Notes under the pieces: model-generated
What the model was told of the DNA's origin: nothing
Seen by the model: only the letters and a program-made list of their open reading frames with translations
The model's database searches: none
Source: DATFVA01 sp963774455
GTDB taxonomy: Bacteria; Bacteroidota; Ignavibacteria; Ignavibacteriales; Ignavibacteriaceae
Direction of reading: 5' to 3'
Assembly (NCBI GenBank): GCA_963774455.1
Contig: CAVZFD010000004.1
Location: 372,001-436,000 of the forward strand
DNA length: 64,000 nt
Shown: piece after piece, positions 1 to 9,260 of the stretch
Layout of the letters: the number at the start of each line of letters is the position of its first letter
Numbering within the stretch: the stretch's first letter is position 1
Translations under genes and position numbers: made by a program

Positions 1-162
1 AGTTGTCTCCCAGCTTTTATTTTCTTTCATAATCTTAACTTTCTCATCATACCATCTTAATTTTTTCTCTCTAACTCTAAAATGATTCTGAGATAATGGA
101 TTCTTCAAAATAGATAACTTTCTTTGAGTATTATGTTTAAATTCAACATTAAAATTATTCAA
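1..162 (-). CDS. Unrecognised partial ORF running off the left edge
   Basis: A minus-strand reading frame is open from about position 228 to the window edge. Possible starts are TTG at 160-162 or ATG at 28-30 (beginning MKENKSWETT). The translation is lysine-rich and polar, with segments such as LRWYDEKVKIMKENKSWETT. I do not recognise a family. It would overlap the start of the + strand gene at 176 if an upstream start were used. An open frame of this length can arise by chance in AT-rich DNA. It is listed because nothing else explains positions 1-175. Confidence 0.25.
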   Translation of the reverse strand, partial: MNNFNVEFKHNTQRKLSILKNPLSQNHFRVREKKLRWYDEKVKIMKENKSWETT

Positions 163-175
163 TGCCAGAAAAATA

Positions 176-1081
176 ATGTATGATGATATAGAACCCAGTC
201 CATTGCTACCAGAACATTCACTGATTCAGAAAGCGGTCAGGCGGGGTAATGTGGAGTTAGTAGAAAAAGTATTCAAGTATTTACTTAACAAAAAAGACCA
301 GGATAATTGGCTTAGAAATCGGCTGGCCGTAATTGGTTATGAGGAATGCTGGCCGTATGCTGATACATTAGATTTTAGTTGTACAGATTATGAACTCCTG
401 AACCAGTATAAAGCAATTGCCTGCAAAGTCAAAAACAAAGATTGTGATGGCTTGGCTTATCTAGCTAACAGAGTCAATGACTGGGAAGAAACCGCTATCA
501 GAGGGGATGTGACTCAACGAGATGCCATTCAAAGAGTAGCTGCTGCAATGAAGGATGAGATACCTTTCTGGGATTGGATTGAAAACCAACCTGCATATTC
601 TACCCATAAACAGAGAATTGAAGCAGCTAAAGCTGCTATGAAAAGATCCTGGAACGCCAGAGCAATTATGTTTTCCGCGGCTTACTTATCAGTCAGCTAT
701 CCTATACCACCAGTCGAAGAAATAAAAGCAAATAACAATCCCAAATTTCAATTTTGGACAGCAATAGATAAGCACACCTCGGAGGGGAAACAGATTTTAC
801 ATACCGCTTGTGAACAAATTGATTTACTGCCTAAACGTGGTCAGTTCCTCACATTTTATTTTGCAGGTGCGCTATGCAATAGGGTTCAGGATATGCCATT
901 CTTCAGGCTTATGAAAGAATATAAAATTGAACGGATGGAATTTACCTGTGCAGAAGCAAAAGCTAAGTGGCTTCAATTAAGACCCCTTATAATTAAAATG
1001 GCTGCACCTGAAGTTGAATTACTGTTAAAGAGAATAAATAACGTTGCAAACGATTCAGATCAATTGAAACTAGAATTCTGA
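176..1081 (+). CDS. MgsA C-terminal-domain-like protein of an accessory element
   Basis: A 301-aa, mostly helical soluble protein. Residues 14-50 (SLIQKAVRRGNVELVEKVF, then NRLAVIGYEECW) and the later segment FWTAIDKHTSEGK resemble, from memory, the C-terminal helical domain of MgsA/RarA-type AAA+ proteins (pattern: rRGdlelA, then LWRRLxVIaxEDvG, then aiDxHTxxGK). That domain occurs alone on plasmids and phages, and the ATPase part is absent here. No Shine-Dalgarno precedes the ATG. The frame stays open upstream to about 128 without another ATG. It lies 229 bp before the primase-helicase gene on the same strand, suggesting a replication or recombination role. Family assignment is a guess from motif memory. 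Confidence 0.4.
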   Translation: MYDDIEPSPLLPEHSLIQKAVRRGNVELVEKVFKYLLNKKDQDNWLRNRLAVIGYEECWPYADTLDFSCTDYELLNQYKAIACKVKNKDCDGLAYLANRVNDWEETAIRGDVTQRDAIQRVAAAMKDEIPFWDWIENQPAYSTHKQRIEAAKAAMKRSWNARAIMFSAAYLSVSYPIPPVEEIKANNNPKFQFWTAIDKHTSEGKQILHTACEQIDLLPKRGQFLTFYFAGALCNRVQDMPFFRLMKEYKIERMEFTCAEAKAKWLQLRPLIIKMAAPEVELLLKRINNVANDSDQLKLEF

Positions 1082-1310
1082 AAAACAGCAATTGATGAGA
1101 GAGTCTTGTCCATAATTACTCCCGAATAGTGATCAAAATTTTTAAGACTGAAAAAATTTCAAGCTTGAAAACATGTATTTTCGTTTAAATTTCATGTCTT
1201 AAGTAGATCCGTAAAAAATATTCTATTCTACTGCTTGCCCCACATGGAGTGTAAAAACTGTGAAAGCTCTGATTTACAATTAACTCCCAAACCATTACGG
1301 GGGAAACACA

Positions 1311-4016
1311 ATGTATAATGAAAATAAGGGGAAGAGCAGTCCTAATCTTAATGCTCTCCGAAAAAAAGTAAATGAAATACCTGCCGAACAAATTGCAAAT
1401 AAATTTGGTTTATTGCAGACCACAAATGGGAGCAGTCCTCACGGTAATTGTCCTACTGGTCACCCATCCAGAGGTGAAAAATGTTTTTCTATTAACACTA
1501 CTGATAATTATTGGAACTGCTTTCAGTGTGGAAAAGGTGGTGATAATATTGAGCTTATTAAGATTTTCAGGAAAATAGATTTCATAGAGGCTCTCAAGTG
1601 GGCTGCAAAAGAATTTCATCTCCGGCATTCCGTTGATTTCAATAATCCTTACGATAACAAATTATCAGATGAAGAACAGGAAAAGATAAGATTATTTAAT
1701 TCAAGAGCTGAGCTCTTTGAAACTGCATATGAGTGGATGCACGGTTTGTTATTTACTGATGAAGGGAAAGAAGCTCGCGACTATCTGGTGAATAATAGAA
1801 AATACGATGTTGAAATTCTTAAAAAATCAGAGTTCTGTTATTTCCCGACCATTAAAAAAATAAAGGATTATTTATTAGAAAAGTATTCTGAAAAAAAAGA
1901 AGATATAAATAACCTGCCTTTATATGGGGCTTATGGCGATAATTTCAGAATAGCAATCCCATATAGAAACAGAAAAGGAAAAATCACAGGGTTTATAAAA
2001 AGAGCTGCGACTACCGAAGGTATTATCCACAAAGATGATAAAGGTAAAGAGACTAAACAAAGATATGACAGCACTGCTGAATTAAGTAAGTCTGATATCT
2101 TTAATTTGTGCAAATGTAAGGACCAGGATACGTTAATCATCTTTGAAGGCTACCCTGATGCTGGATATTTTTATGCGGCTGGGATTGAGAATGCAGTTGC
2201 CATAGGCCAGGGTAAACTAAGCTCATCACATTTAGAAGGAATGGGTTTATTTAAGACTAAAAATGTTATCATCTCCTTTGATAATGATAAAGAAAAAGAG
2301 GAAGATAAGAAGACCGGTAAGATCGGTAAACAGGAAGGACCTGGTATTCTGAACACTGAAGAAGCAGTTCGGTTAATTCTGAATGAATCAGACATTACTC
2401 CGTTTGTTCTTGATCCTAAATTACTTGATCCTCACAAGGATCCTGATGAATACTATCGCGCTAATGGGCTTGATGCAACCAAGGCACTTTACAAGAAAGT
2501 AACAAAAGGGATTTTGTGGTTGGCTGATAGGATCTTGATAAATTATGATGAGAATGATTCGTTATCGAAGCAGACTACTAAGGATAAATTACTCTACCTA
2601 ACTACCCTAACCCCTGATGCAGAGGATGTTGCTCAGTTGACAAAACTGATTATGGAAAAACTCAAGCTTGATAAATCCCTGGTAAACAAACTAGTTAAAG
2701 AAAAACAGAAAGAGTCAAGAATAGAAAGGTATAAGAAAATCAAGAATGCTAATCTTGCAGGACAAAAGAGATATTTCCCTTTTATTGAAAGAAGTACAAG
2801 CTCATACTCATACCTTGACACAAAAGAAGGTGAAATATATATGAGTGTTCAGGAGGGGATATTGGAAAATATTCTTTTGTCAGGAGAAGAAAGGCTGCCT
2901 GATATTCTTCCTGTACTCAAGGCAGACTTCAATGTTAATTCCAATGAGAGGATAGACCTTGAGAAAGAAATTATAAATCTGTTCGTTCCAACCGAGTATA
3001 TGTTACTAAGTAAAAACCAGGAAACCTTCCATCCTAAAAAAGCTTTCCCTCATATATACAGATTAGTTATGAACCTGATCCCTAAGTATCGTGAGAGAAA
3101 AAGGTTTCTGAACTGGCTTGCAGGTATTTTACAGACAAGACAGAAACAACTGACTGCCTGGGTACTCAAGGGAGAACAAGGATCTGGGAAGGGAATATTT
3201 CTTGACTATGTACTCAAGGAACTCTTTGGAAGAAGGCAGACAGTAAAAGTAGAAGATTCAGACTTGCAGAGTGATTTTAATCCCTGGCTGAAGAATACTA
3301 TTATTGTCGCATTCAATGAAGTTGCTCACGACAACAGTACAAGGAATAACATTCGATCTCGAATTAAAGCAATTATAACAGATCCTGATGTAATGATAAA
3401 TGAAAAGAATATTCGAAACTACTTCATTACCAATTATGTTAACTGTCTTTTCTTCAGCAATGAAAAAGTGCCTTTGTTCATTGAGCAAAAAGACCGACGA
3501 TTAAATGTTGTCTCTACAGGACCCAACTTACTCACTTTTGAATGGTTCAAGAAGGACCCTGAAGCGTATATCAACTCCTTAAAATCTGAAGTTCCAAGCT
3601 TTGCACAGTTTCTGATGAACTGGAATTACGATCCTATTGCAGCAAAAACTTGTATTGATAATGATGAAAAAGCGGCAATGGTGTCTGTGGGTCTGAATAA
3701 ATTTGAGGAATTTGCAATACATCTGAAGAAAGCAGATCTCGAATGGTTTGAAGAGAACATAGTTTACAGTGATTATGAAATAAACCAGGATTTCCTGAAT
3801 AGAAAAAGTTTGTTTAAAATAAAAAAAGAGGATGATCTCAAAGGAAGTATTAAAAAGGAACGCGCTCTTGAGGCATTCAATCATATATATGTAAATCAAC
3901 AGGTAAATAATATACAGCTTGGTCGAAGTCTAAAGTTGTACGGTATTAGATCAAAAAGGTCTAGGGAGATTGATGATAATAATTGGTATTACGAATGGGA
4001 TCAAGAAGTGAAATAA
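1311..4016 (+). CDS. Fused CHC2/Toprim primase and superfamily 3-type helicase
   Basis: 901 aa. The N-terminus has a CHC2-type zinc finger (C47, H51, C70, C73). A Toprim primase core follows, with the metal-binding glutamate in IFEGYPD (E279) and the aspartates of SFDNDK (D324, D326). The C-terminal half carries a helicase-type ATPase with Walker A GEQGSGKG (K627), an acidic Walker B-like residue in IIVAFNEVAHD (E670) and a sensor-like stretch CLFFSNE. This is the layout of phage and plasmid primase-helicases that make primers and unwind DNA for their own replicon. A strong GGGGGA ribosome site lies 6-10 nt before the ATG. The iteron-like array starts at its stop codon. It is the best evidence that the 1-16.8 kb block can or could replicate autonomously. 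Confidence 0.88.
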   Translation: MYNENKGKSSPNLNALRKKVNEIPAEQIANKFGLLQTTNGSSPHGNCPTGHPSRGEKCFSINTTDNYWNCFQCGKGGDNIELIKIFRKIDFIEALKWAAKEFHLRHSVDFNNPYDNKLSDEEQEKIRLFNSRAELFETAYEWMHGLLFTDEGKEARDYLVNNRKYDVEILKKSEFCYFPTIKKIKDYLLEKYSEKKEDINNLPLYGAYGDNFRIAIPYRNRKGKITGFIKRAATTEGIIHKDDKGKETKQRYDSTAELSKSDIFNLCKCKDQDTLIIFEGYPDAGYFYAAGIENAVAIGQGKLSSSHLEGMGLFKTKNVIISFDNDKEKEEDKKTGKIGKQEGPGILNTEEAVRLILNESDITPFVLDPKLLDPHKDPDEYYRANGLDATKALYKKVTKGILWLADRILINYDENDSLSKQTTKDKLLYLTTLTPDAEDVAQLTKLIMEKLKLDKSLVNKLVKEKQKESRIERYKKIKNANLAGQKRYFPFIERSTSSYSYLDTKEGEIYMSVQEGILENILLSGEERLPDILPVLKADFNVNSNERIDLEKEIINLFVPTEYMLLSKNQETFHPKKAFPHIYRLVMNLIPKYRERKRFLNWLAGILQTRQKQLTAWVLKGEQGSGKGIFLDYVLKELFGRRQTVKVEDSDLQSDFNPWLKNTIIVAFNEVAHDNSTRNNIRSRIKAIITDPDVMINEKNIRNYFITNYVNCLFFSNEKVPLFIEQKDRRLNVVSTGPNLLTFEWFKKDPEAYINSLKSEVPSFAQFLMNWNYDPIAAKTCIDNDEKAAMVSVGLNKFEEFAIHLKKADLEWFEENIVYSDYEINQDFLNRKSLFKIKKEDDLKGSIKKERALEAFNHIYVNQQVNNIQLGRSLKLYGIRSKRSREIDDNNWYYEWDQEVK

Positions 4017-4017
4017 T

Positions 4018-4309
4018 CTATGGCAATTGCCATACTTTCTGCCATACCTTTTTTTAACAGCCGTGTCTGTAAGTTCTTTAAATAAAGGGGTTGCCATAGA
4101 TGTCATACTTTGTCATAGATTTTAAACTTAGGTCGGAAGAAAAAATATTTTATAAATTATAAACCCTACCAACCTTGTTGGATAATCTATGACAATCTAT
4201 GGCAAGTGTGGCAATGTACGAATTAAGGCTAAAATCAAAGGAATAATGACCATACTTGAAAATAATCTATGGCGCAAAGTGTGGCAATCTTAAATAAAGT
4301 ATGGCAATG
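4018..4309. repeat. Array of about 13 CTATGGCAAT-like motifs, candidate iteron origin or operator
   Basis: The 298 bp between the primase-helicase and the next gene hold at least 13 copies of a 9-10 bp motif, consensus CTATGGCAAT. Forward copies: 4018-4027, 4187-4196, 4197-4206, 4207-4216 (three tandem 10-bp units), 4267-4277 (with a 2-bp insertion), 4280-4288, 4299-4309. Reverse copies: 4026-4035, 4040-4047, 4091-4100, 4101-4108, 4110-4118, 4249-4255. The first forward and reverse copies form a perfect 16-bp palindrome at 4019-4034. Short repeats beside a replication gene are typical of iterons bound by an initiator, or of multi-site operators. The function is inference; the repeats are direct observation. 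Confidence 0.75.
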
Positions 4310-4401
4310 GTTAAATGAGGTCTTCTACAAAAAAGGCAACTGACTATAAATTAAAACGATGTAGAGACGTTTTATTAAACCAAATAAATACAGGAGTAAA
4401 A

Positions 4402-4707
4402 ATGGGGATAAGAAAACAAAGGGATACAAGCTACAGTATGACTCAAAGACTAATTAAAGCACTAGGCATACAAGCTGTATTCAGTTCCTGGCAACGCCAC
4501 GGAATGTACAAGTCAGCCGAGCTACTGTCAGTAGAAATGCAAGAATACGTCAGTCCCTATGTCCTCCGCTATATGAGTAACAAGTACGACTGGAAACGAC
4601 CCGTAAGCAAGAAAAGTGCAATCTTCAAAGGAGTACTAGCTGGCTCAGTTCCAGCAGCTTATTACAAGCATTTAATCTTCCCAATGGAGGAAAATAAAAA
4701 TGAATAA
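4402..4707 (+). CDS. Small basic protein of unknown function, possible HTH
   Basis: 101 aa from the chosen start. An in-frame ATG at 4315 would give 130 aa but has no ribosome site and sits in the repeat array. The ATG at 4402 follows CAGGAGTAAAA, a good Shine-Dalgarno. The protein is basic. The stretch MYKSAELLSVEMQEYVSPYV reads like a helix-turn-helix segment, but I recognise no family. It ends 8 bp inside the next gene, so the two are probably translationally coupled. Lying directly after the repeat array, it is a reasonable candidate for the protein that binds the array (inference). Confidence 0.6.
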   Translation: MGIRKQRDTSYSMTQRLIKALGIQAVFSSWQRHGMYKSAELLSVEMQEYVSPYVLRYMSNKYDWKRPVSKKSAIFKGVLAGSVPAAYYKHLIFPMEENKNE

Positions 4708-5146
4708 TCAATATGATGAAGAACTAATAGTTGGTGTAATCGAAGCTATCGAAACACTTGGAATTGACGGATTCCATTGGGGCAAGAGAGATGAACAATT
4801 CTTCAAGAGTCAGGATGAGTTAATCAATTCGCTCGACAAAATAAAAATCTGCCTTGAATGGATTTACCGGGAGTATACGCTCGAGGCTTATATGAGAGCA
4901 ACAGGCCTCCGGGCCAGTGAATTAAAAAGAGCAATTGAAGCTAGTGAAGAGATAGATATTCCTCTGGGGTGTGTTATAACTGCAATAGCTTTTAATCACC
5001 ATCGCTTCAGATACGTCAGAACTGCTGGCTGGGAAGATATGATATTTTTTGCACCAGCAGACATTGTAAGAGAACTTAAATCTCAAAGAAAAAGACCAGA
5101 GGGTAAAATTTCACAAGAAAGACTACAACAAATTATCGAGGCATAA
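4700..5146 (+). CDS. Hypothetical protein, accessory element
   Basis: 148 aa, soluble and acidic, no signal peptide and no family I can name. The start is supported by a GGAGG sequence about 11 nt upstream, lying within the end of the preceding gene. It overlaps that gene by 8 bp, and its stop is one base before the next ATG, so three small genes (4402-5333) form a tight operon. The stretch YMRATGLRASELKRAIEA could be a DNA-binding helix pair, but this is weak. It is probably an element-specific replication or regulatory accessory. Confidence 0.6.
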   Translation: MNNQYDEELIVGVIEAIETLGIDGFHWGKRDEQFFKSQDELINSLDKIKICLEWIYREYTLEAYMRATGLRASELKRAIEASEEIDIPLGCVITAIAFNHHRFRYVRTAGWEDMIFFAPADIVRELKSQRKRPEGKISQERLQQIIEA

Positions 5147-5147
5147 A

Positions 5148-5333
5148 ATGAACAATAATAAAAACAAAACAATGGATGATATCCTGAGAGATACAAAGCA
5201 TAACTCCAAGGCAGAGGAAGTGTTTCTGAAGCTTCTTGCAAAGCATAAGAAACCTAAAAATCCATTTGATGAAATCAGGAGTGAAACTTATCCATCAATA
5301 AGAGAAGGAAAGCTTGGTGCTGAAGATGTATAA
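5148..5333 (+). CDS. Small hypothetical protein, last gene of the three-gene operon
   Basis: 61 aa, charged and lysine-rich, no recognised domain. It starts one base after the stop of the preceding gene, with GAGG about 8 nt upstream of the ATG. It ends just before a strong hairpin at 5336-5355 shared with the convergent protease gene. Size and spacing support a real gene translated by coupling; the role is unknown. Confidence 0.5.
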   Translation: MNNNKNKTMDDILRDTKHNSKAEEVFLKLLAKHKKPKNPFDEIRSETYPSIREGKLGAEDV

Positions 5334-5335
5334 AA

Positions 5336-5355
5336 AAGGGAGCTTTCGCTCCCTT
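5336..5355 (-). terminator. Rho-independent terminator between convergent genes
   Basis: Perfect 8-bp stem AAGGGAGC / GCTCCCTT with a TTTC loop. On the minus strand it is followed by a T-run (positions 5332-5337 read as A on the + strand), so it best ends the protease gene at 5360. It may also stop the short + strand operon. Confidence 0.8.
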
Positions 5356-5359
5356 GAAT

Positions 5360-8300
5360 TTACTTCAGAAGTATCATCTTCTTCGAGCTAACATAATCGT
5401 TCACGCGAATCTGGTATATGTAGACACCGCTTGCCAGTCTCGAAGCATCGAAGTTGACTGAATACCTTCCCTGGTTCTTCTGTTCGTTGACAAGAATCGC
5501 CACCTCTTTACCGAGTATATCATATATCTTGAGTGTTACAAATCCTGTCTGCGGCAGCTGATAGTTTATTGTTGTTGCCGGGTTGAAGGGATTTGGGAAG
5601 TTTTGTTCCAATGCATATTCCTCAATAATAGCCGTTCCGGTATATGCAATTTCTTCCGCATTTTTCTTAGGGAGGATTTTATCATCAGCATTAATATTTG
5701 CTATATCATAAGTCCCATTGATATTTTCTTCGGTTATAATTTTTAATATTACATTCTTATTTCCGATGCCGTTAGTATTGACCGAGAAAGTTTCTGAAAA
5801 ATTAGAAATTATATTTGACTGATTAAATGTAACTACAGTATATTCACCTATTAATTGCCCATTGGTTGCATTCACAAGTTGAAGTGTAAATTTAATGTAT
5901 TCATTTTCACTAAACTCAGAAGCTGCCCCCAATGAATCGGTTACACCATATTGTATTGAGAAACTAAATTGAGAGGAATTTCTTAACGTAAACGGTTCTG
6001 TCCTGAGATAATAATTCAAAGTGTCAATATCGCTGAAATCAGGGTTTAGGCTGGTTTCTATATAATTTACTATATTATCATCGACAGTAACATCTCCAAG
6101 GATGAAATAAAATTGTGTACTGTCGCCACTTACGAGTGCTTCTCTACCGGATGATATATTGGCAGTATTTATTTTAGATAAACTGCCAAGGTTTTGAGAC
6201 ATTGAAAAACTGAATGGCGAAGTGCTATTCTGGAAAGACATCGCATACATATCATTTAAACTTGATCCATTTGTTAAATGTGTTTGCGTCCCAATGGTAT
6301 TTAAAGGCTGATAGTATGTATAATACCAAATATGAGCAAATTTGTTTTGACCACCATTGTAATCTCCGTAGGAAATAATATCTCGTCCATCCGATGTTGC
6401 GCTTGTGCTATGACTTGTAACACTAGTTCCAAAAATATAAAATTGATTATTAAACCAGGTTACTACTTTCCTATCAGGTAACTGTCCGCTCTTAGTAAAA
6501 TTATTTTCACCTATCCAGCTTAATCTATAATCATCATTCGGCATTACACTTATCGATGGTTCATAATTTGAAGTGAAGCCTGCTTGACTAAAAGAATATC
6601 CCTCTGTTACACCTATATCGTATGGGTACATTCCTTTAGAAAGAGTGACTTCTAAATGGGCAACCCAGATCCTACTATCTTGATCCCAAGCCAGTCGATA
6701 TTTATCTAATTGGTCTATATGAGAAACACCGAGAGTAGGTGAATTCTTCGTAATATCACCACCAATTGTGATATCTTCAACAGATGTATCCCAGTATATA
6801 TCGTTGCCAATTTGACCTAACCTATACGACAACGACCCGTGAGCCCAAGCAACAAGAAAAGTTGAAGTTCCGATTGCAATAACCGGCGTAGTTTCAGGTG
6901 ATATTTGGAGATTCTCAGCCAGCGCTGATTCTTCACATTGAAAAATTCCTTGTGAATAAACCTGCACCATAATATTGTATCCATAAGGGGAAATCAATCG
7001 TTCTTCCACGAAAGTTATAATTACTACGTCATTATTTTCGGCAGGTTGAAAAAAATCTATACTGGGATTCCAAGCTGCTCCGTTGCCTCTATCGAGCGGT
7101 TTTCCGTCATTCATCAGGTCCCAATTACCCTGAGGAGTCTTTCTTTCATACCAAACATGGTTCATACTCTCATAAACCATATGTAGGTTTCCATTAGTGG
7201 ATCTAACAATTTTTCGCTGATTATTATTTTTATATGCATATTGATTGTCTGACAATCCCTGTCCTTTTAAGTTTGCTGTTACTGTACCACTTCCACTCCT
7301 AAATACAATTGGGGACTCATAATATCCATTCACAATATTATTCTGAACTAAAGGATCGATACCTGTTGAACTCCAATTATAAAAATAGAACTTGTGATAA
7401 CCTGCAACCTGGGAGACATATATGGATTGAGGCTGCTGAATCGGGGAACGTACAGAATAGTAATTCCCACCTTGCACTGTTTGATTTAAAATTATACCTA
7501 AATATTTATCGGAGCCGTAATATGTATTATAATTAGGATAAAAAGGTGCTGAACGGGATTTGAAAATTGCTCCACTCATTCCTCTATTTCTATATGTCGT
7601 ACCATTATAATCCGGGTCATTATAGTCAATCAGCCAGGGGTCTTTGAACTCAACAACATCATTTAAAGGATTGAAATTGGGTACTTCGGGAAATTCATTT
7701 TTTATCGTTATTCCATTATAAGTTAAATTAAATTTTGAGGTTAATTCAGCCATTGGATAGTCAATTAAAAATTTTTGATGGTTAGTTATATCCCCCAATG
7801 GATCGTTTCCCACCGACCAGTTATTAAATTTTTCATATGGTGTATCATCAGTTTTTTCTTGCTTTCCTCTAAATGTTTCATAATCTCCATATTCAAGATT
7901 TTCAATTAAAGCTCCATTGGAAGTGACAGAGTAATTTTGGAAACTACCAGAAGTTTGGCTTCCGATCCATCTGCCAATATAAGTATCCTCTAGTTCGTCC
8001 CCTGAGAAATTCTTTTGATGAACTATAAAATCAATCTCAGGATTAATTTCATTCCATAAAGAAGTGTTAGTAAAACTAGTACCAAAATTGCTTTGAAGGG
8101 TAGGATCTAAACAAGCACCATCTGTATGGATGCCTATTACCTTTCCATTAGATTCATTAATAATTGGGGAGCCTGAGTTTCCTTCTCTTGTATCAACAGT
8201 ATGCCATATCGTTGTTCCAATTACTCCAGTCTGCTGTCCTGTTGAAGTTTGTTGTGTATAATTTGCACTTCCATCATCAATTCCGCAACCTGTTACTCTC

Positions 8301-9103
8301 ACTGTCATATTACTTGTGGTGTTTTGTTCAACCTGAAAAAATGCATTTTGTGCTTTCTTAGGAAGTAAATTGGTATTAGAATTTGGGAACACACTCATTA
8401 AAGCCCAATCATCACCTGTGCTATTATTTCCGTCATCATGTATGATTGCAGAGTTATGATTGATGCTGTATTGATCATTTGGACCTGGATGGCCGGGATA
8501 AGAATCGGGGACATTGAATTCTATTATTAGATCCGATTGACCATTGATAACATGCCCGGCACTGACTATCCTCCCGTCGAATAGTATCCAGCCTGTCCCC
8601 CAAGGATCAAGATTACTTCTAACAATTCTACCTACAGCTTTATTATTTGATGTAATTCTGTTATCATCTCCATACAAATCATCAGTTTGTACTGCTCCCT
8701 TCTCTGCAAAAAGACTTTCTATATTAAAGAATATTCCCTGATCTCCAGGGCCAACGAAGAGAGTAATTTCCAAACTATCTCCATTCAAGTAAGCTGAAAC
8801 ATTATACCATTGCTCCATACTTTCCGAATTTAACTTTTGCCAAAGATTATCCTGAAGAGAACGCACTATAACAAAACTATTTCTTCCAAGGTAAACTGAG
8901 TTAAATTTAACTCGAAGTGAATTTGCATCTGGATAACTCACGATTGCCGAATACAGATTTGTTGGTGTCAATAAATTCGTTCCATTGTAAACACCTGAGG
9001 CTAAATTATATTCAACTTCATTTTGAATTACTTGAGCATAAAGATTGAAAGATATAATCAGGGTAAAAACTGAAATGATAAAATTTCTACCAATGAAAAT
9101 CAT
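5360..9103 (-). CDS. Secreted trypsin-like serine protease with T9SS sorting domain
   Basis: 1247 aa. Residues 1-23 are a signal peptide ending in LYAQ. Residues about 150-335 form a chymotrypsin-fold protease with a complete apparent triad: H184 in SAGHV, D232 in DDWALM and S310 in GNSGSP. The middle (about 600-950) has tryptophan- and glycine-rich blocks suggesting a beta-propeller-like region. The C-terminal 80 residues are a type A T9SS sorting domain with NFPNPFNPATTINYQLP and final SSKKMILLK. It should be exported by Sec, moved across the outer membrane by T9SS and anchored or released. A GAGGTAA ribosome site precedes the ATG. It may be cargo of the accessory block, since it lies between element genes. 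Confidence 0.88.
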   Translation of the reverse strand: MIFIGRNFIISVFTLIISFNLYAQVIQNEVEYNLASGVYNGTNLLTPTNLYSAIVSYPDANSLRVKFNSVYLGRNSFVIVRSLQDNLWQKLNSESMEQWYNVSAYLNGDSLEITLFVGPGDQGIFFNIESLFAEKGAVQTDDLYGDDNRITSNNKAVGRIVRSNLDPWGTGWILFDGRIVSAGHVINGQSDLIIEFNVPDSYPGHPGPNDQYSINHNSAIIHDDGNNSTGDDWALMSVFPNSNTNLLPKKAQNAFFQVEQNTTSNMTVRVTGCGIDDGSANYTQQTSTGQQTGVIGTTIWHTVDTREGNSGSPIINESNGKVIGIHTDGACLDPTLQSNFGTSFTNTSLWNEINPEIDFIVHQKNFSGDELEDTYIGRWIGSQTSGSFQNYSVTSNGALIENLEYGDYETFRGKQEKTDDTPYEKFNNWSVGNDPLGDITNHQKFLIDYPMAELTSKFNLTYNGITIKNEFPEVPNFNPLNDVVEFKDPWLIDYNDPDYNGTTYRNRGMSGAIFKSRSAPFYPNYNTYYGSDKYLGIILNQTVQGGNYYSVRSPIQQPQSIYVSQVAGYHKFYFYNWSSTGIDPLVQNNIVNGYYESPIVFRSGSGTVTANLKGQGLSDNQYAYKNNNQRKIVRSTNGNLHMVYESMNHVWYERKTPQGNWDLMNDGKPLDRGNGAAWNPSIDFFQPAENNDVVIITFVEERLISPYGYNIMVQVYSQGIFQCEESALAENLQISPETTPVIAIGTSTFLVAWAHGSLSYRLGQIGNDIYWDTSVEDITIGGDITKNSPTLGVSHIDQLDKYRLAWDQDSRIWVAHLEVTLSKGMYPYDIGVTEGYSFSQAGFTSNYEPSISVMPNDDYRLSWIGENNFTKSGQLPDRKVVTWFNNQFYIFGTSVTSHSTSATSDGRDIISYGDYNGGQNKFAHIWYYTYYQPLNTIGTQTHLTNGSSLNDMYAMSFQNSTSPFSFSMSQNLGSLSKINTANISSGREALVSGDSTQFYFILGDVTVDDNIVNYIETSLNPDFSDIDTLNYYLRTEPFTLRNSSQFSFSIQYGVTDSLGAASEFSENEYIKFTLQLVNATNGQLIGEYTVVTFNQSNIISNFSETFSVNTNGIGNKNVILKIITEENINGTYDIANINADDKILPKKNAEEIAYTGTAIIEEYALEQNFPNPFNPATTINYQLPQTGFVTLKIYDILGKEVAILVNEQKNQGRYSVNFDASRLASGVYIYQIRVNDYVSSKKMILLK

Positions 9104-9260
9104 TATGTTACCTCAAAATTTATTTAATAAGTTGGGGTGCATTAATAATTGCAGCTTGCACCTTTAGCTGCTTTATTGTGTGTAAATACAATGATTTCTG
9201 GAGTTAACACCGGGGTGGGTTTATAATTCAAACATAAAGTTTCCTGCTCTCGATTTTTAA

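Noticed and set aside
3579..3899. 106-aa minus-strand ORF inside the primase-helicase
   Set aside because: It lies antisense within a well-supported gene.
4017..4314. CRISPR array
   Set aside because: The repeat units are only 9-10 bp, vary in sequence and orientation and lack regular spacers.
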